This document shows, in pieces, positions 26,644 through 37,644 of a stretch of 41,678 nucleotides of DNA. Each line of letters starts with the position of its first letter. Position 1 is the first letter of the stretch. A program made the translations under genes and the position numbers. The DNA is taken from contig JAJZHK010000025.1 in NCBI GenBank assembly GCA_021804565.1, positions 1-41,678 on the forward strand. The letters are read 5' to 3'. This stretch comes from Pseudomonadota bacterium (GTDB lineage Bacteria; Pseudomonadota; Gammaproteobacteria; Pseudomonadales; Moraxellaceae). A model generated the notes under the pieces. That model saw nothing but the letters and a program-made list of their open reading frames with translations. It did no database searches and had not been told where the DNA came from.

Positions 26644-27480
26644 TCAGGACTCCATCAGGCCCAGGCGCAGGCACAGGCGATGGGTGGGTTCGTACTGGTT
26701 CATCGTGTAAAAGTGCAGGCTGGGCGCCCCCAGGGCGATCAGCTTCTCACACAGGCGTCCGACGAACTCTTCGCCGAGCTGGGCGATGGCCGAGGTGTCA
26801 TCGCCGTAGGCGCTCAGCTGCTTTTTCAGCCAGCGCGGAATCTCCGCGCCACAGGCCTCGGAAAAACGCAGCAGATTGCTGAAATGGCTGATGGGCATGA
26901 TGCCGGGGGTGATCGGGGTGCTGTAACCGCGCGCCCTGACCCGGTTGACAAAGTGCTCGTAGGCATCGATGTTGAAAAAGTACTGGGTGATGGCGGCGTC
27001 CGCACCGGCGTCGATCTTGGCCAGAAAATGGTCGATCCCTTGCTCATAGTTCTCGGCTTGCGGATGCTGCTCCGGGTAGGCGGCGACCTCGATCTGGAAA
27101 TGCTCGCCATGCTCGGCGCGGATATAGCGCACGAGATCGACGGCGTAGGGCAGATCACCGAGGCCGACCTGCCCCGAGGGCAGATCGCCACGCAGCGCCA
27201 CGATACGGCGCAGACCCTGGGCGCGATAGATCGCGAGGATCTCGCGCAGCCGTTCACGGCTGTCACCGATGCAGGACAGATGCGGGGCGATGTCGACGCC
27301 GTAGGCCTGCAAAGCCTGCACGGTCTGCAGTGTGCGCTCGCGGGTCGAGCCACCGGCACCATAGGTGACCGAGGCATAGGCCGGCTGCAGCCGCGCCAGC
27401 TGCTGGTGGACCAGCAGCAGCTTCTCGGCACCCGCAGCGCTTTTCGGCGGAAAGTACTCAAAAGAGACAGGTATGCTCAT
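26644..27480 (-). CDS. metF: methylenetetrahydrofolate reductase
   Basis: MetF reduces 5,10-methylene-THF to 5-methyl-THF with FAD, supplying methyl groups for methionine synthesis. From the ATG at 27478-27480 it has 278 residues, starting MSIPVSFEYFPPKS. Visible motifs are SVTYGAGGSTRERT, PHLSCIGDSRERL, ALRGDLP, IDAGADAAITQYFF and ITPGIMPIS. An upstream open reading inside ahcY is ignored. The gene is 7 bases after ahcY, so homocysteine made by AhcY and methyl-THF made by MetF are co-produced. Confidence 0.95.
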   Translation of the reverse strand: MSIPVSFEYFPPKSAAGAEKLLLVHQQLARLQPAYASVTYGAGGSTRERTLQTVQALQAYGVDIAPHLSCIGDSRERLREILAIYRAQGLRRIVALRGDLPSGQVGLGDLPYAVDLVRYIRAEHGEHFQIEVAAYPEQHPQAENYEQGIDHFLAKIDAGADAAITQYFFNIDAYEHFVNRVRARGYSTPITPGIMPISHFSNLLRFSEACGAEIPRWLKKQLSAYGDDTSAIAQLGEEFVGRLCEKLIALGAPSLHFYTMNQYEPTHRLCLRLGLMES

Positions 27481-27487
27481 GCTGGCC

Positions 27488-28870
27488 TCAGTATTTGTAG
27501 TGCTCAGGCTTGTAGGGACCGTCGATGGCGACCCCCAGGTACTGGGCCTGCTCCTCGGTGAGCCGGGTGAGCACCCCGCCAAAGCCGGCCACCATCGCCG
27601 CTGCCACCTCTTCATCGAGCTTCTTCGGCAGCACTTCGACCTTGAGCAGGCGTTCCTGCATGGCCGGCGTGTGCCGTGCGTAAGCCTGTTCGTAGAGATA
27701 CATCTGCGCCAGCACCTGATTGGCGAAGGAGCCATCCATGATGCGTGAGGGGTGGCCGGTGGCATTGCCCAGGTTGACCAGACGGCCTTCCGACAAGAGG
27801 ATCAGGTAGTCCTCATCATGATCGTCCTGGTGACGGTGAACCTTGTGCACCTGCGGCTTCACTTCTTCCCAGCGCCAGTTCTCGCGCATATAGGCGGTGT
27901 CGATCTCGGTGTCAAAATGGCCGATATTGCAGACGACGGCACCGCACTTGAGGGCCCGCAGCATGGCCGCATCGCAGACACGGGTGTTGCCGGTGGTGGT
28001 CACCACCAGGTCGGTGCTGCCGAGCAGGGTGTGGTCGATGTCTTCCAGACGCCCGCTGTTGATGCCCTGGCGATAGGGCGACACCACTTCATAGCCGTCC
28101 ATACAGGCCTGCATGGCGCAGATCGGATCGATTTCGCTGATGCGCACAATCATGCCTTCCTGACGCAGGGACTGCGCTGAGCCCTTGCCGACGTCGCCAT
28201 AGCCGATGACCAGCGCCCGGCGTCCGGCGAGCAGCATGTCCGTAGCGCGCTTGATGGCATCGTTGAGCGAGTGGCGGCAGCCGTATTTGTTGTCATTCTT
28301 GCTCTTGGTCACCGAGTCGTTGACGTTGATCGCCGGCACCTTGAGCTCGCCGTCACGCAGCATCTGGTAGAGGCGGGCGACGCCGGTGGTGGTCTCTTCG
28401 GTGATGCCGTGGATGGCGCTCAGCATCTGCGGATAGCGTTCGTGCACCCGCTGGGTGAGGTCGCCGCCATCGTCGAGGATCATATTGGCCGACCACGGTT
28501 CGCCATTTTTGAGGATGGTCTGCTCGATGCACCACCAGAACTCTTCTTCGCTTTCACCTTTCCAGGCAAAGACCGGGATGCCGGCGGCGGCGATCGCCGC
28601 CGCCGCATGGTCCTGTGTCGAGAAGATGTTGCAGGACGACCAGCGTACCTCGGCCCCCAGTTCGATCAGGGTCTCGATCAGCACGGCGGTCTGTATGGTC
28701 ATGTGGATGCACCCCATGATGCGTGCACCGGCCAGGGGTTTGCTGTCACGGTAACGCCGGCGCAGGCCCATCAGTGCCGGCATCTCGGTTTCGGCCAGAC
28801 GTATTTCCTTGCGACCAAATTCAGCCAGGCGGATATCAGCCACTTTGTAATCATTGAATGCTACGGACAT
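27488..28870 (-). CDS. ahcY: S-adenosylhomocysteine hydrolase
   Basis: AhcY cleaves S-adenosylhomocysteine to adenosine and homocysteine, removing the inhibitory product of methyl transfer. The 460-residue protein has the NAD-binding [13 protein letters not shown], the substrate motif [15 protein letters not shown] and the C-terminal YKPEHYKY. It includes the roughly 40-residue insertion found in many bacterial enzymes (near [14 protein letters not shown]). I favour the ATG at 28868-28870 (MSVAFNDY), about 10 bases after GAGGAG; the ATG at 28877-28879 is almost on top of that site. It is controlled by the riboswitch at 28948-29028. Confidence 0.96.
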   Translation of the reverse strand: MSVAFNDYKVADIRLAEFGRKEIRLAETEMPALMGLRRRYRDSKPLAGARIMGCIHMTIQTAVLIETLIELGAEVRWSSCNIFSTQDHAAAAIAAAGIPVFAWKGESEEEFWWCIEQTILKNGEPWSANMILDDGGDLTQRVHERYPQMLSAIHGITEETTTGVARLYQMLRDGELKVPAINVNDSVTKSKNDNKYGCRHSLNDAIKRATDMLLAGRRALVIGYGDVGKGSAQSLRQEGMIVRISEIDPICAMQACMDGYEVVSPYRQGINSGRLEDIDHTLLGSTDLVVTTTGNTRVCDAAMLRALKCGAVVCNIGHFDTEIDTAYMRENWRWEEVKPQVHKVHRHQDDHDEDYLILLSEGRLVNLGNATGHPSRIMDGSFANQVLAQMYLYEQAYARHTPAMQERLLKVEVLPKKLDEEVAAAMVAGFGGVLTRLTEEQAQYLGVAIDGPYKPEHYKY

Positions 28871-28947
28871 GTATGCCATCTCTCCTCGATTCAGGGCTTG
28901 GGCGTGCGGAAGGAGAGACACGCAGGGCTCGCCGACCGCATCGGTTC

Positions 28948-29028
28948 AGCGAGCGCCGTTGACGCTCTGCTGCAGTCGAGCAGAGCGGCCTGAGCCTGGC
29001 GGATGGGTTCCGTTGCAGCGCTCCTCAG
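28948..29028 (-). promoter_or_regulatory. S-adenosylhomocysteine (SAH) riboswitch
   Basis: On the minus strand the RNA begins CTGAGGAGCGCTGCAACGG, continues through CCGCCAGGCTCAG and ends CAACGGCGCTCGCT, the conserved blocks of the SAH riboswitch. P1 is CTGAG (29024-29028) with CTCAG (28990-28994). The pseudoknot pairs GAGCGC near 29019-29024 with GCGCTC at 28951-28956. An extra perfect 8-bp hairpin (28964-28971 with 28979-28986) is the variable P3-type insertion. In known cases SAH binding turns the downstream ahcY on. It sits about 70-80 bases before the ahcY start, as expected. Confidence 0.92.
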
Positions 29029-29039
29029 GAAGAAGCTCA

Positions 29040-29067
29040 TATTAACGATGAATGCGAGCGCTGGCTA
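29040..29067 (-). promoter_or_regulatory. possible promoter for the ahcY riboswitch transcript
   Basis: TAGCCA (29062-29067) and TTAATA (29040-29045) on the minus strand are 16 bases apart. The implied transcript would begin just before the riboswitch, but both boxes are poor matches. Confidence 0.35.
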
Positions 29068-29091
29068 GAGTGCCGCGCAAGCCGGTCGAGC

Positions 29092-31854
29092 TCATCCCGC
29101 CTCGGCGCTGACCGTCAGGGGCTGCGGGGTGGTGCTCAGGTGCTTGATCAGAACATTCTGCAAGTCCTGCAGCTTGAGCGGCTTGCCGAGGAAGTCATCC
29201 ATGCCGGCCTCGATGCAGCGCTCACGCTCGCCCTCCATGATGTTGGCGGTGAGCGCCACGATGGGGATGGCGCGCGCCCGCGCCGCCAGTTTTTGCAGGC
29301 GGCGTATTTCCCGGGTGCTGGCAAAGCCATCCATGTCCGGCATCTGGCAGTCCATCAGGATGATGTCGTAAGGCGCCTGCAGGTAGAGCTTGACCGCTTC
29401 CAGACCATTGTGCGCGAGATCGACGCTGAGACCGAAACGTTCGAGCATCTTGGTGGCGACTTTCTGATTGACGAGATTGTCCTCGGCGAGCAGGGCGCGC
29501 AGGCCCGGGCGCAAGGCCAGACGTTGCGGCGTATGGCTGCTGGTCGGCGTCGCCACATCGATGTCGGGGGTCAGGATGGCCTGCATGGCATGGACCAGGG
29601 CATCCTGGCGCAAGGGCTTGGCGAGCACGCTGGTGAAGCCGGCTTCACGCAGTCGATGGGCGTTGGCGCGCTGATTGGGCGGGGTCATCAGCACCACTTT
29701 GCTGGCTCGCAAGAATTTGTCGGAGATGATGAAGCGTCCCAGGGTCAGGCCGTTGATGTCGTGCAGACCGTAGTCGACCAGTATCGCCTGCATGGCCAGA
29801 CCGCGCTGGCGGGCGGCATTGAGCAGGCCGAGCGCCTGTCGCGCACTGGCCGCCTCCTGAACCAGCGCGCCGCGATGCGACAAAATCTCATGGATGACCT
29901 TGCGCTGCAAGGCGCTGGTATCGACGATGAGGATGCGCATGTCCTGCAGATCGCGTTCCCGCACCGGCTCCCCGCCCTGCAGCGGTAGGCTGAGCTCGAT
30001 CCAGAAGGTCGAGCCCTGACCGAATTCACTGTTGACGCCGACCTGCCCGCCCATCATCTCGGCGAGGGCCTTGCAGATGGCCAGGCCGAGGCCGGTGCCG
30101 CCAAAACGGCGGGTCGTCGAAGCGTCGGCCTGGGTGAAGCGCTGAAAGAGGCTGCCGGCTTTCTCGGCGGCGATGCCGATGCCGCTGTCACTGACGCTGA
30201 TGCGCAGGCGGGCTTTCTGGGCATCGACACGCAGCGCGCTGACATCGACCAGCACATGGCCGTTTTCGGTGAATTTAACGGCATTGCTCAGATAGTTGAG
30301 GATGATCTGCCGTATGCGCCCGGCATCACCGACGACCATACGTGGGCAGGCTGGATCATAGCGCAGCATCAGCTCCAGCTTCTTCTGCTGGACCTGCGGA
30401 TTGAGCAACTCACAGACCTCTTCCAGCGCGCTGAGGAGGTCGAACGGCAGGGGTTCGATGGTCAGCTTGCCGGCTTCAATCTTGGAAAAGTCGAGAATAT
30501 CGTTGATGATGGTCAGCAGACCCAGTCCCGACTGGTAGATGGTGCGCACGTAGTCGCGCTGTTCGGCACTCATCGGCGTCTCGCTGAGCAGCTGTGCCAT
30601 GCCGAGTACGCCATTCATGGGCGTCCGGATCTCGTGCGACATGGTGGCGAGAAACTCTGATTTGGCCAGGGTGGCAGCTTCTGCCTGGTCGCGGGCCTTG
30701 ATCAGCTCATGTTCGGCGGCTTTACGGCTGTTGATGTCGTTGAGGGTGCCGGTGGTGCCTATGGCCCAGCCGGCCTCATTGCGTTGCACCGAAATCCAGA
30801 CGTCCATCCAGCGGACGATACCGTCGGCGGCCACGAAACGGATCTCACCACGTGCCGTGTCCATGTTCAGGTCACGCAGGGGGTTGAGCATGTCTTCGAG
30901 CTTGTCGACGTCTTCGCTATAAACGTGCTCGAGTGCCGAATGGCCAAGACTGGCCTCGACCCCGTAACCGGTCACGGTTTCCCAGGCCGGATTGAGGAAG
31001 GTCCAGTGCCCGCGCACATCGGTCTGAAAGATGACTTCACGTATGGCCTGAATGACCTGCCGGTATTGCGCCTCGGAGCGGAGGATTTGCTGGCTTTGCT
31101 GAAAAAGTCGCGTCGCTGACTGGTTGAGCGCATGGTTGAGCAGGCGGATCTCGCGTGTCGAGGTGTCGATATGGATCTGTGCCTGGCCCTGGTAGACGTC
31201 CAGCCCCTGGGCGAAATCGATCAGCTGGCGCAGCTGTCGCAAGGGACGGCCAAGCTGCAAAAAGAAGTACAAGGCGATGCTCGCCGACAGCAGCAAGGCG
31301 GTGCCGATTTGACCGCGCAAGGCGGCCAGAAAACTGGCTGACTCGCTGGCCGTGTCATAGATCAGCATGACCCAGCCATCGTCACCGTAGGATTGCCAGA
31401 GGATGAGGTCCTTGGCGCGTTTTTGCATATTGTAGCCGAGCAGGATGGGCGGACTGATATCGTGCTGCTGGTGCAGCAGGTAGGCGTGCTGGCCGTCGGG
31501 GTTGGCGGCGGCGGCCAGCACCCGGCCATGGTTGTCGGTGACGATGATGCGGCGTACCGGTGCGAACTCCGCCGTGCGCAGGCAGAGGTTGTTCAAGGTG
31601 CTGAGGTCGTCGTTGCTCATGGCCAGCGAGCTTGCCGTCACAAAGCTGCCGAGCACCAGATTGGCTTGCTGGGTGGCGCTGGCGTCATAGATGTCCGCCT
31701 GCTTGTCATAAACCAGCCAGCCGAAGACCAGCAGGGCGGCCAGGAGCGCGAGAAAACCGGTGACGGCAACCTGACGACCCAGCGAACGCGGCCACCACCA
31801 GCGCGGCAGGCGCCGCCACCAGGAGATACGAGAGTGTGGAGGATAGGTACTCAT
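29092..31854 (-). CDS. membrane-bound hybrid histidine kinase (PAS-HisKA-HATPase-REC-REC)
   Basis: A 920-residue sensor kinase. Two membrane segments (about 29-49 and 184-202) enclose a periplasmic sensor of about 130 residues. A HAMP-like linker, a PAS domain (about 262-378), HisKA with His407 ([13 protein letters not shown]) and the ATPase ([23 protein letters not shown]) follow. The first receiver (about 638-760) is degenerate: ILIVDTSA lacks one of the usual acidic pair, although a VDYGLHD Asp is kept. The second (about 785-905) has Asp835 in [11 protein letters not shown] and looks active. There is no Hpt domain, so an outside phosphotransfer protein is needed. It follows another hybrid kinase by 5 bases. 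Signal unknown. Confidence 0.88.
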   Translation of the reverse strand: MSTYPPHSRISWWRRLPRWWWPRSLGRQVAVTGFLALLAALLVFGWLVYDKQADIYDASATQQANLVLGSFVTASSLAMSNDDLSTLNNLCLRTAEFAPVRRIIVTDNHGRVLAAAANPDGQHAYLLHQQHDISPPILLGYNMQKRAKDLILWQSYGDDGWVMLIYDTASESASFLAALRGQIGTALLLSASIALYFFLQLGRPLRQLRQLIDFAQGLDVYQGQAQIHIDTSTREIRLLNHALNQSATRLFQQSQQILRSEAQYRQVIQAIREVIFQTDVRGHWTFLNPAWETVTGYGVEASLGHSALEHVYSEDVDKLEDMLNPLRDLNMDTARGEIRFVAADGIVRWMDVWISVQRNEAGWAIGTTGTLNDINSRKAAEHELIKARDQAEAATLAKSEFLATMSHEIRTPMNGVLGMAQLLSETPMSAEQRDYVRTIYQSGLGLLTIINDILDFSKIEAGKLTIEPLPFDLLSALEEVCELLNPQVQQKKLELMLRYDPACPRMVVGDAGRIRQIILNYLSNAVKFTENGHVLVDVSALRVDAQKARLRISVSDSGIGIAAEKAGSLFQRFTQADASTTRRFGGTGLGLAICKALAEMMGGQVGVNSEFGQGSTFWIELSLPLQGGEPVRERDLQDMRILIVDTSALQRKVIHEILSHRGALVQEAASARQALGLLNAARQRGLAMQAILVDYGLHDINGLTLGRFIISDKFLRASKVVLMTPPNQRANAHRLREAGFTSVLAKPLRQDALVHAMQAILTPDIDVATPTSSHTPQRLALRPGLRALLAEDNLVNQKVATKMLERFGLSVDLAHNGLEAVKLYLQAPYDIILMDCQMPDMDGFASTREIRRLQKLAARARAIPIVALTANIMEGERERCIEAGMDDFLGKPLKLQDLQNVLIKHLSTTPQPLTVSAEAG

Positions 31855-31859
31855 GGTCT

Positions 31860-33662
31860 TCAGTGTAGCAGTTGCGGATGGCCATCTTGTGCATAACCTG
31901 GCAAGTGGCGTTCGAGAAGCTGGACGAGGCTGTCCAGCGGCAAGGGTTTGCTGAGCACCTCATTCATGCCGGCAGCCAGGCAGCTGGAGCGCTCATCGCT
32001 GACCGTGTGTGCGGTCAAGGCGACGATGGGGACGTGCTGATAGGCGTCCAGCAAACGCAGGGCACGGGTGGTTTGACGGCCATCCATGCCGGGCATTTCA
32101 CAGTCCATCAGGACGAGGTCGAACACCTGTTCCCGGGCCTGTGCCAGCGCCTGTTCGCCCTGCTCGACGCAGGTGCACTGGCAGCCCAGGCGCTCCAGGC
32201 TGCGCCGGCTGACCAGCAGATTGACGGGATTGTCATCGACCACCAGCACTTTCCAGCCGGCCTGCTGACGGGAACGCTGTAGCGCCAGCTGCTGCTGGCG
32301 CTGGTAGCCATGCAAAGCCGCCATGGTGATCATGCCCGGGGCTTGCAGGCTACGCCGCCATTGCAGGCTGTTGAGCAGGTGGATGAGGCGCAGTGGCTTG
32401 CGTAAAAAAGCCTGCGCACCGAGTTGTGCGGCTTCCTGCTCCAGCGTGTAGGACCAGCGCTCACTCAAGGCGAAGACCGGCGCCGAGAAGGGCTGACGAC
32501 AGGCCTGGCGGCGCAGCAGATCGAGATCGATGAGCAGGACCTCACAGTTCCAGTGTTCGGCGGCGGCGCAGGAGCGGCCCTCAAGAACGCTGAAGTGCGC
32601 AGCGCGCAGCTGCCCGGCGAGGGTTTGTGGGCGCTCTTCGATGAGGCCGAGTACACACGGGCCCGGCTCAGGCAGGCTGGGTCTGGGCGTCGTGCTGGCC
32701 GCTTGCAGCTGCACGCCGAGACCGAACACGGAGCCCTGCTGAGGCACGCTGTGCACCCAGATGTCCCCCTGCATCAAGCGCGCCAGCGAGCGGCTGATGG
32801 TCAGGCCGAGGCCGCTACCACCGTACTGGCGATGGATGGCGGCATGGCCCTGGCTGAAGCTTTTGAACAGGCCCTGGATCTGCTGTTCACTCATGCCTAT
32901 GCCGGTGTCCTCGACGGTGATCGAGAGTTTGACCCCCTCGGCGCCGATGCGCGTGGCGATGTCGAGGTGGATGTGACCGTGGGCGGTGAATTTCAGGGCG
33001 TTGCCGATCAGATTGAAGAGGATCTGGCGCAGGCGCTGGGCATCTCCGGCCAGCTGAAAACAGGTTTGTGGGGCAAAGTGCACACTGAGCTCGAGGCCCT
33101 TGCTGATCGCCTTAGGCGTCAGCAGCAGCAGGAGTTCGTCGATCAGGCGCTCGAGATCAAAGTCGCGCGTTTCCAGCTGCAGATGGCCGAGATCGATGCG
33201 CGCGGCGTCGAGAATATCGTTGATCAGGCTGGTCAGCAGTTCGCCGGACCGGGTGAGTGTGTCGAGGTAAGAGCGCTGTTCCGCGTCGAGAGGGCTTTGC
33301 TCGAGCAGTTGGGCCATGCCGAGCAGGGCATTGAGCGGGGTACGCAGCTCATGCGAGAGCATGGCGAAGGACTCCGCCTGGTGTTGCAAGGCCGCCTGGG
33401 TGCGCTCCTGGGCGGCCGGCTCGGCGGCGCTGCAGACGCACAGCTGCCAGCCGGCACCGGGGGTCTGATCAGGTTCGAGACGCAGGGTCAGGCGCCGCCT
33501 GCGCGCCGCAGGCAGCAGACTTTGCCAGCTACGGCCACGCAGGCTGCTGCCCAGGCCGAGCAGGCGGCGCACCGCGACAGAGTCGGCCAGCACCCGGCCT
33601 TGCGGGCTGAGAGGCAAGGCCGGCACATCCTTGCCGGTGGGTCGATCATCATGACGCGGCAT
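31860..33662 (-). CDS. cytoplasmic hybrid histidine kinase (HisKA-HATPase-REC)
   Basis: A 600-residue kinase with no membrane segment. I chose the ATG at 33660-33662, preceded by AAGGAT, over a GTG 18 bases upstream. A short N-terminal stretch may be a reduced PAS domain. HisKA has His104 (AMLSHELRTPLNA); the ATPase has GNALKFTAHG, DTGIGM and GGSGLGL. A degenerate receiver-like segment (VLGLIEERPQ to IDLDLL) follows, then an intact receiver (KVLVVDDNPVN, VLMDCEMPGMDG). Arrangement is BarA-like but without membrane anchor or Hpt domain. It lies between ilvD (42 bases) and the second hybrid kinase (5 bases); partners are not in view. Confidence 0.85.
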   Translation of the reverse strand: MPRHDDRPTGKDVPALPLSPQGRVLADSVAVRRLLGLGSSLRGRSWQSLLPAARRRRLTLRLEPDQTPGAGWQLCVCSAAEPAAQERTQAALQHQAESFAMLSHELRTPLNALLGMAQLLEQSPLDAEQRSYLDTLTRSGELLTSLINDILDAARIDLGHLQLETRDFDLERLIDELLLLLTPKAISKGLELSVHFAPQTCFQLAGDAQRLRQILFNLIGNALKFTAHGHIHLDIATRIGAEGVKLSITVEDTGIGMSEQQIQGLFKSFSQGHAAIHRQYGGSGLGLTISRSLARLMQGDIWVHSVPQQGSVFGLGVQLQAASTTPRPSLPEPGPCVLGLIEERPQTLAGQLRAAHFSVLEGRSCAAAEHWNCEVLLIDLDLLRRQACRQPFSAPVFALSERWSYTLEQEAAQLGAQAFLRKPLRLIHLLNSLQWRRSLQAPGMITMAALHGYQRQQQLALQRSRQQAGWKVLVVDDNPVNLLVSRRSLERLGCQCTCVEQGEQALAQAREQVFDLVLMDCEMPGMDGRQTTRALRLLDAYQHVPIVALTAHTVSDERSSCLAAGMNEVLSKPLPLDSLVQLLERHLPGYAQDGHPQLLH

Positions 33663-33704
33663 GGCTTCATCCTTGTGCACGGTGGATTTGGGCCACCGGC
33701 CCGG

Positions 33705-35384
<1,680 letters not shown>

Positions 35385-35395
35385 GTTGTACTGCC

Positions 35396-36139
35396 TTATT
35401 CAGAAGAAGCGTCATGGTTGTCGCTATTGTCGATCAAGTCCTGCCAGAGTTGCATCACGTCGTGGGGCAGATGGGCATCGACATACTCCGGACGGTGGAT
35501 ATGGTGCATGAGGTTACGCACCGAGTAGTACGGAGCATCGAGCTGCACCATATTGTCGACCCAGCGCGGAATCCATCCGCCCGGATCGGCGTAGCCGAGC
35601 AACTGTACATGGATGATACCACCGGGACGGGAGGTAAAGGTCCATTCCAGCTCTTCATTGACCATACGCACCAGGTGCGGCTGCTCAGGCAGGGCATAAC
35701 GCTCTTCCCAGGTTTTGATGATGACCGCGTGGCGGGCGTCATCCCGGTAGGCCTTGCCATGGATGATGGTGTCGCGGTCGCTGACCCCATAAGGTGCCCG
35801 GTGCACGATATAGATCAGATACTCGGTGTCGGAGATGTGCTTGAGGACACGTGTCTCGCCACAGCGATAGATCCAGTCACAAAAATGGTCGAAGTCGGTG
35901 AAGACGGCACCGAGGGTCGGCGCCGCTGTTTTGATGTCGGCTTCGATGCGAAAGGACTTGAGCCGCTTGCCGGGATCCTGACGCAGATAGCTCTGCAGGT
36001 GGGCGGCATGGCGCGCCGGGGTCCAGCCACCGGCGATGATGGCGGCTTCCTGGTCGGCGCTGCTGTCGGCCCAGGTGCAGGGCAGGAGCAGGCTGAACAA
36101 GAGGAGCAGGCTGAGGCGCAGGGTGTTCGGTGTTGACAT
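35396..36139 (-). CDS. secreted START-domain lipid-binding-like protein
   Basis: A 247-residue protein with a clear signal peptide (about 1-24, LSLLLLFSLLLPCTWA) and a START/Bet v1-like domain (about 55-230; FRIEADIKTAAPTLGAVFTDFDHFCDWIYRC, HRAPYGVSDRDTIIHG, GWIPRWVDNMVQLDAPYYSVRNLMHH). Such bacterial proteins are thought to hold a hydrophobic ligand in the periplasm; the ligand is unknown. AAGGAAAA precedes the ATG. It is placed between argA and ilvD with no obvious pathway link. Confidence 0.75.
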   Translation of the reverse strand: MSTPNTLRLSLLLLFSLLLPCTWADSSADQEAAIIAGGWTPARHAAHLQSYLRQDPGKRLKSFRIEADIKTAAPTLGAVFTDFDHFCDWIYRCGETRVLKHISDTEYLIYIVHRAPYGVSDRDTIIHGKAYRDDARHAVIIKTWEERYALPEQPHLVRMVNEELEWTFTSRPGGIIHVQLLGYADPGGWIPRWVDNMVQLDAPYYSVRNLMHHIHRPEYVDAHLPHDVMQLWQDLIDNSDNHDASSE

Positions 36140-36166
36140 GGTGGGTTTTCCTTGTTGTGGTTGGTT

Positions 36167-36194
36167 GGGCGGCTATTCCTGCCGCCCTGTTTTT
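36167..36194 (+). terminator. hairpin with T-run pointing against the local genes
   Basis: GGGCGGC, 7-base loop, GCCGCCC, then TGTTTTT: a good intrinsic terminator on the plus strand. All flanking genes are on the minus strand, where the hairpin is not followed by T residues. Confidence 0.5.
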
Positions 36195-36208
36195 GAGCTG
36201 AATCGGGA

Positions 36209-37552
36209 TCAGAGCATCTTGTCGAAGACCAGGGAGTTGCGCTGCAGGTTGTACAGGGCCTGCCGCGATGAGGGCAGGTCATCGACCGTGGCCGGGCCAA
36301 AGCCATGCTCGATGAACCAGTGCGCGGTACGTGTGGTGAGCACGAAGAGACGGCGCAAGCCTTTGATGGCCGCCCGTTTTTCGAGAAAGTCGAGGAGCTC
36401 GGTGCCGCGCGCCGATTTGCGGTAAAGCGGGTGGATGGCCAGGCAGGCGATCTCGCCACAGGCCACCTGGCCGTCATCGACCGGCAGCGGATAGAGGGCG
36501 CCGCAACCGACGATCATACCGTCGCGTTCGATGACGGCGAAGTGCTGGATCTCGTTCTCGAGCTTTTCCCGCGAGCGGCGGACCAGGATGCCTTCGTCCT
36601 CGAGGGGGCGTAAAAGCTCGAGCAGTCCGCCGATGTCTTCGATTTCGGCGCAGCGTATCTCTTCATAGGGGTCCTGGGTGATCAGTGTGCCGGCGCCATC
36701 GCGGGTGAACAACTCCTGCAGCAGCGCGCCGTCACGCCGGTAGCTGACGATATGGATGCGGCGCACCCCGCCGCGGCAGGCTGCGCGCGCGGCATTGAGG
36801 TAACGCAGCAACTCGTTGTCGAGCGGCCGGTCACGCAGGTAGCGGTCGACCTCATTGGGGATCATCTCGCGCAGCAGATGCGAGTCTTCCTCGATACCGT
36901 CAAACTCGGACAGGCAGATCAGCTTGTCGGCCTGGAGCGCTTCGGCGACATGCACGGCGACATCCTCGGCGAGCAGGTTGAACACCTCGCCGGTCGGCGA
37001 GTAGCCCATCGGACCGAGGATGACGATATGGCGGTTGACCAGCTGCTTTTGTATGGCCTCGACATCGACCGAACGCACTTCGCCGGTCAGCGCATAGTCA
37101 ATGCCGTCACGTACGCCATAGGGGCGGGCGGTGACAAAATTGCCGGACACCGCGTCGATACGGGCTCCATACATGGGGGAGTTGGCCAGCCCCATGGACA
37201 GCAGGCCTTCGATCTGGATACGCACCGAACCCACCGCGTCGAGGACGCAGCGCAGGGACTCGCGGGTGGTCAGCCGCAGACCCTGGTGAAAGGGGGTGTG
37301 CAGGCCATTTTCTTCGAGGTTCTCGTCGATTTGCGGGCGTGCGCCATGGACCAGCACCAGGTGGATGCCGAGCGAGTGCAGCAAGGCGATATCGTGCACG
37401 ATGTTTTTGAAACTCTCGTGCATGACCGCTTCGCCGCCGAAAAGGAGGACAAAGGTCTTGCCACGGTGAGCATTGATGTAAGGCGCAGAGTTACGGAACC
37501 AGTGGACGTACTGCTGGGTCATGGTCGCAGGCACGGCGATGTCATCGGTCAC
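36209..37552 (-). CDS. argA: amino-acid N-acetyltransferase (N-acetylglutamate synthase)
   Basis: ArgA acetylates glutamate with acetyl-CoA, the first step of arginine synthesis. The 447-residue form begins with GTG at 37550-37552; an ATG at 37520-37522 would give 437. Residues about 20-290 are the amino-acid-kinase-fold domain that binds arginine for feedback (VLLFGGEAVMHESFKNIVHDIALLHSLG, LVHGARPQID). The rest is the GNAT catalytic domain (CGEIACLAIHPLYRKSARG). Alignment with E. coli ArgA is continuous by eye. It follows argE at 92 bases and has a candidate promoter there. Confidence 0.95.
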   Translation of the reverse strand: MTDDIAVPATMTQQYVHWFRNSAPYINAHRGKTFVLLFGGEAVMHESFKNIVHDIALLHSLGIHLVLVHGARPQIDENLEENGLHTPFHQGLRLTTRESLRCVLDAVGSVRIQIEGLLSMGLANSPMYGARIDAVSGNFVTARPYGVRDGIDYALTGEVRSVDVEAIQKQLVNRHIVILGPMGYSPTGEVFNLLAEDVAVHVAEALQADKLICLSEFDGIEEDSHLLREMIPNEVDRYLRDRPLDNELLRYLNAARAACRGGVRRIHIVSYRRDGALLQELFTRDGAGTLITQDPYEEIRCAEIEDIGGLLELLRPLEDEGILVRRSREKLENEIQHFAVIERDGMIVGCGALYPLPVDDGQVACGEIACLAIHPLYRKSARGTELLDFLEKRAAIKGLRRLFVLTTRTAHWFIEHGFGPATVDDLPSSRQALYNLQRNSLVFDKML

Positions 37553-37586
37553 GGAAACGGCTCGTTCAGATCAAAAATTACCCTCC

Positions 37587-37615
37587 ATTCTATGCTCTGT
37601 TGGCGCACTGCGAAA
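37587..37615 (-). promoter_or_regulatory. candidate argA promoter
   Basis: Minus-strand TTTCGC (37610-37615) and TAGAAT (37587-37592) are 17 bases apart, 34 bases before the GTG start of argA. A clear ARG box was not seen. Confidence 0.45.
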
Positions 37616-37644
37616 GTGCTGCCTCGCCAGGGCAGGGCCGTCAC

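Noticed and set aside
36167..36194. Terminator of argA
   Set aside because: The T-run lies on the plus strand, whereas argA is transcribed on the minus strand.
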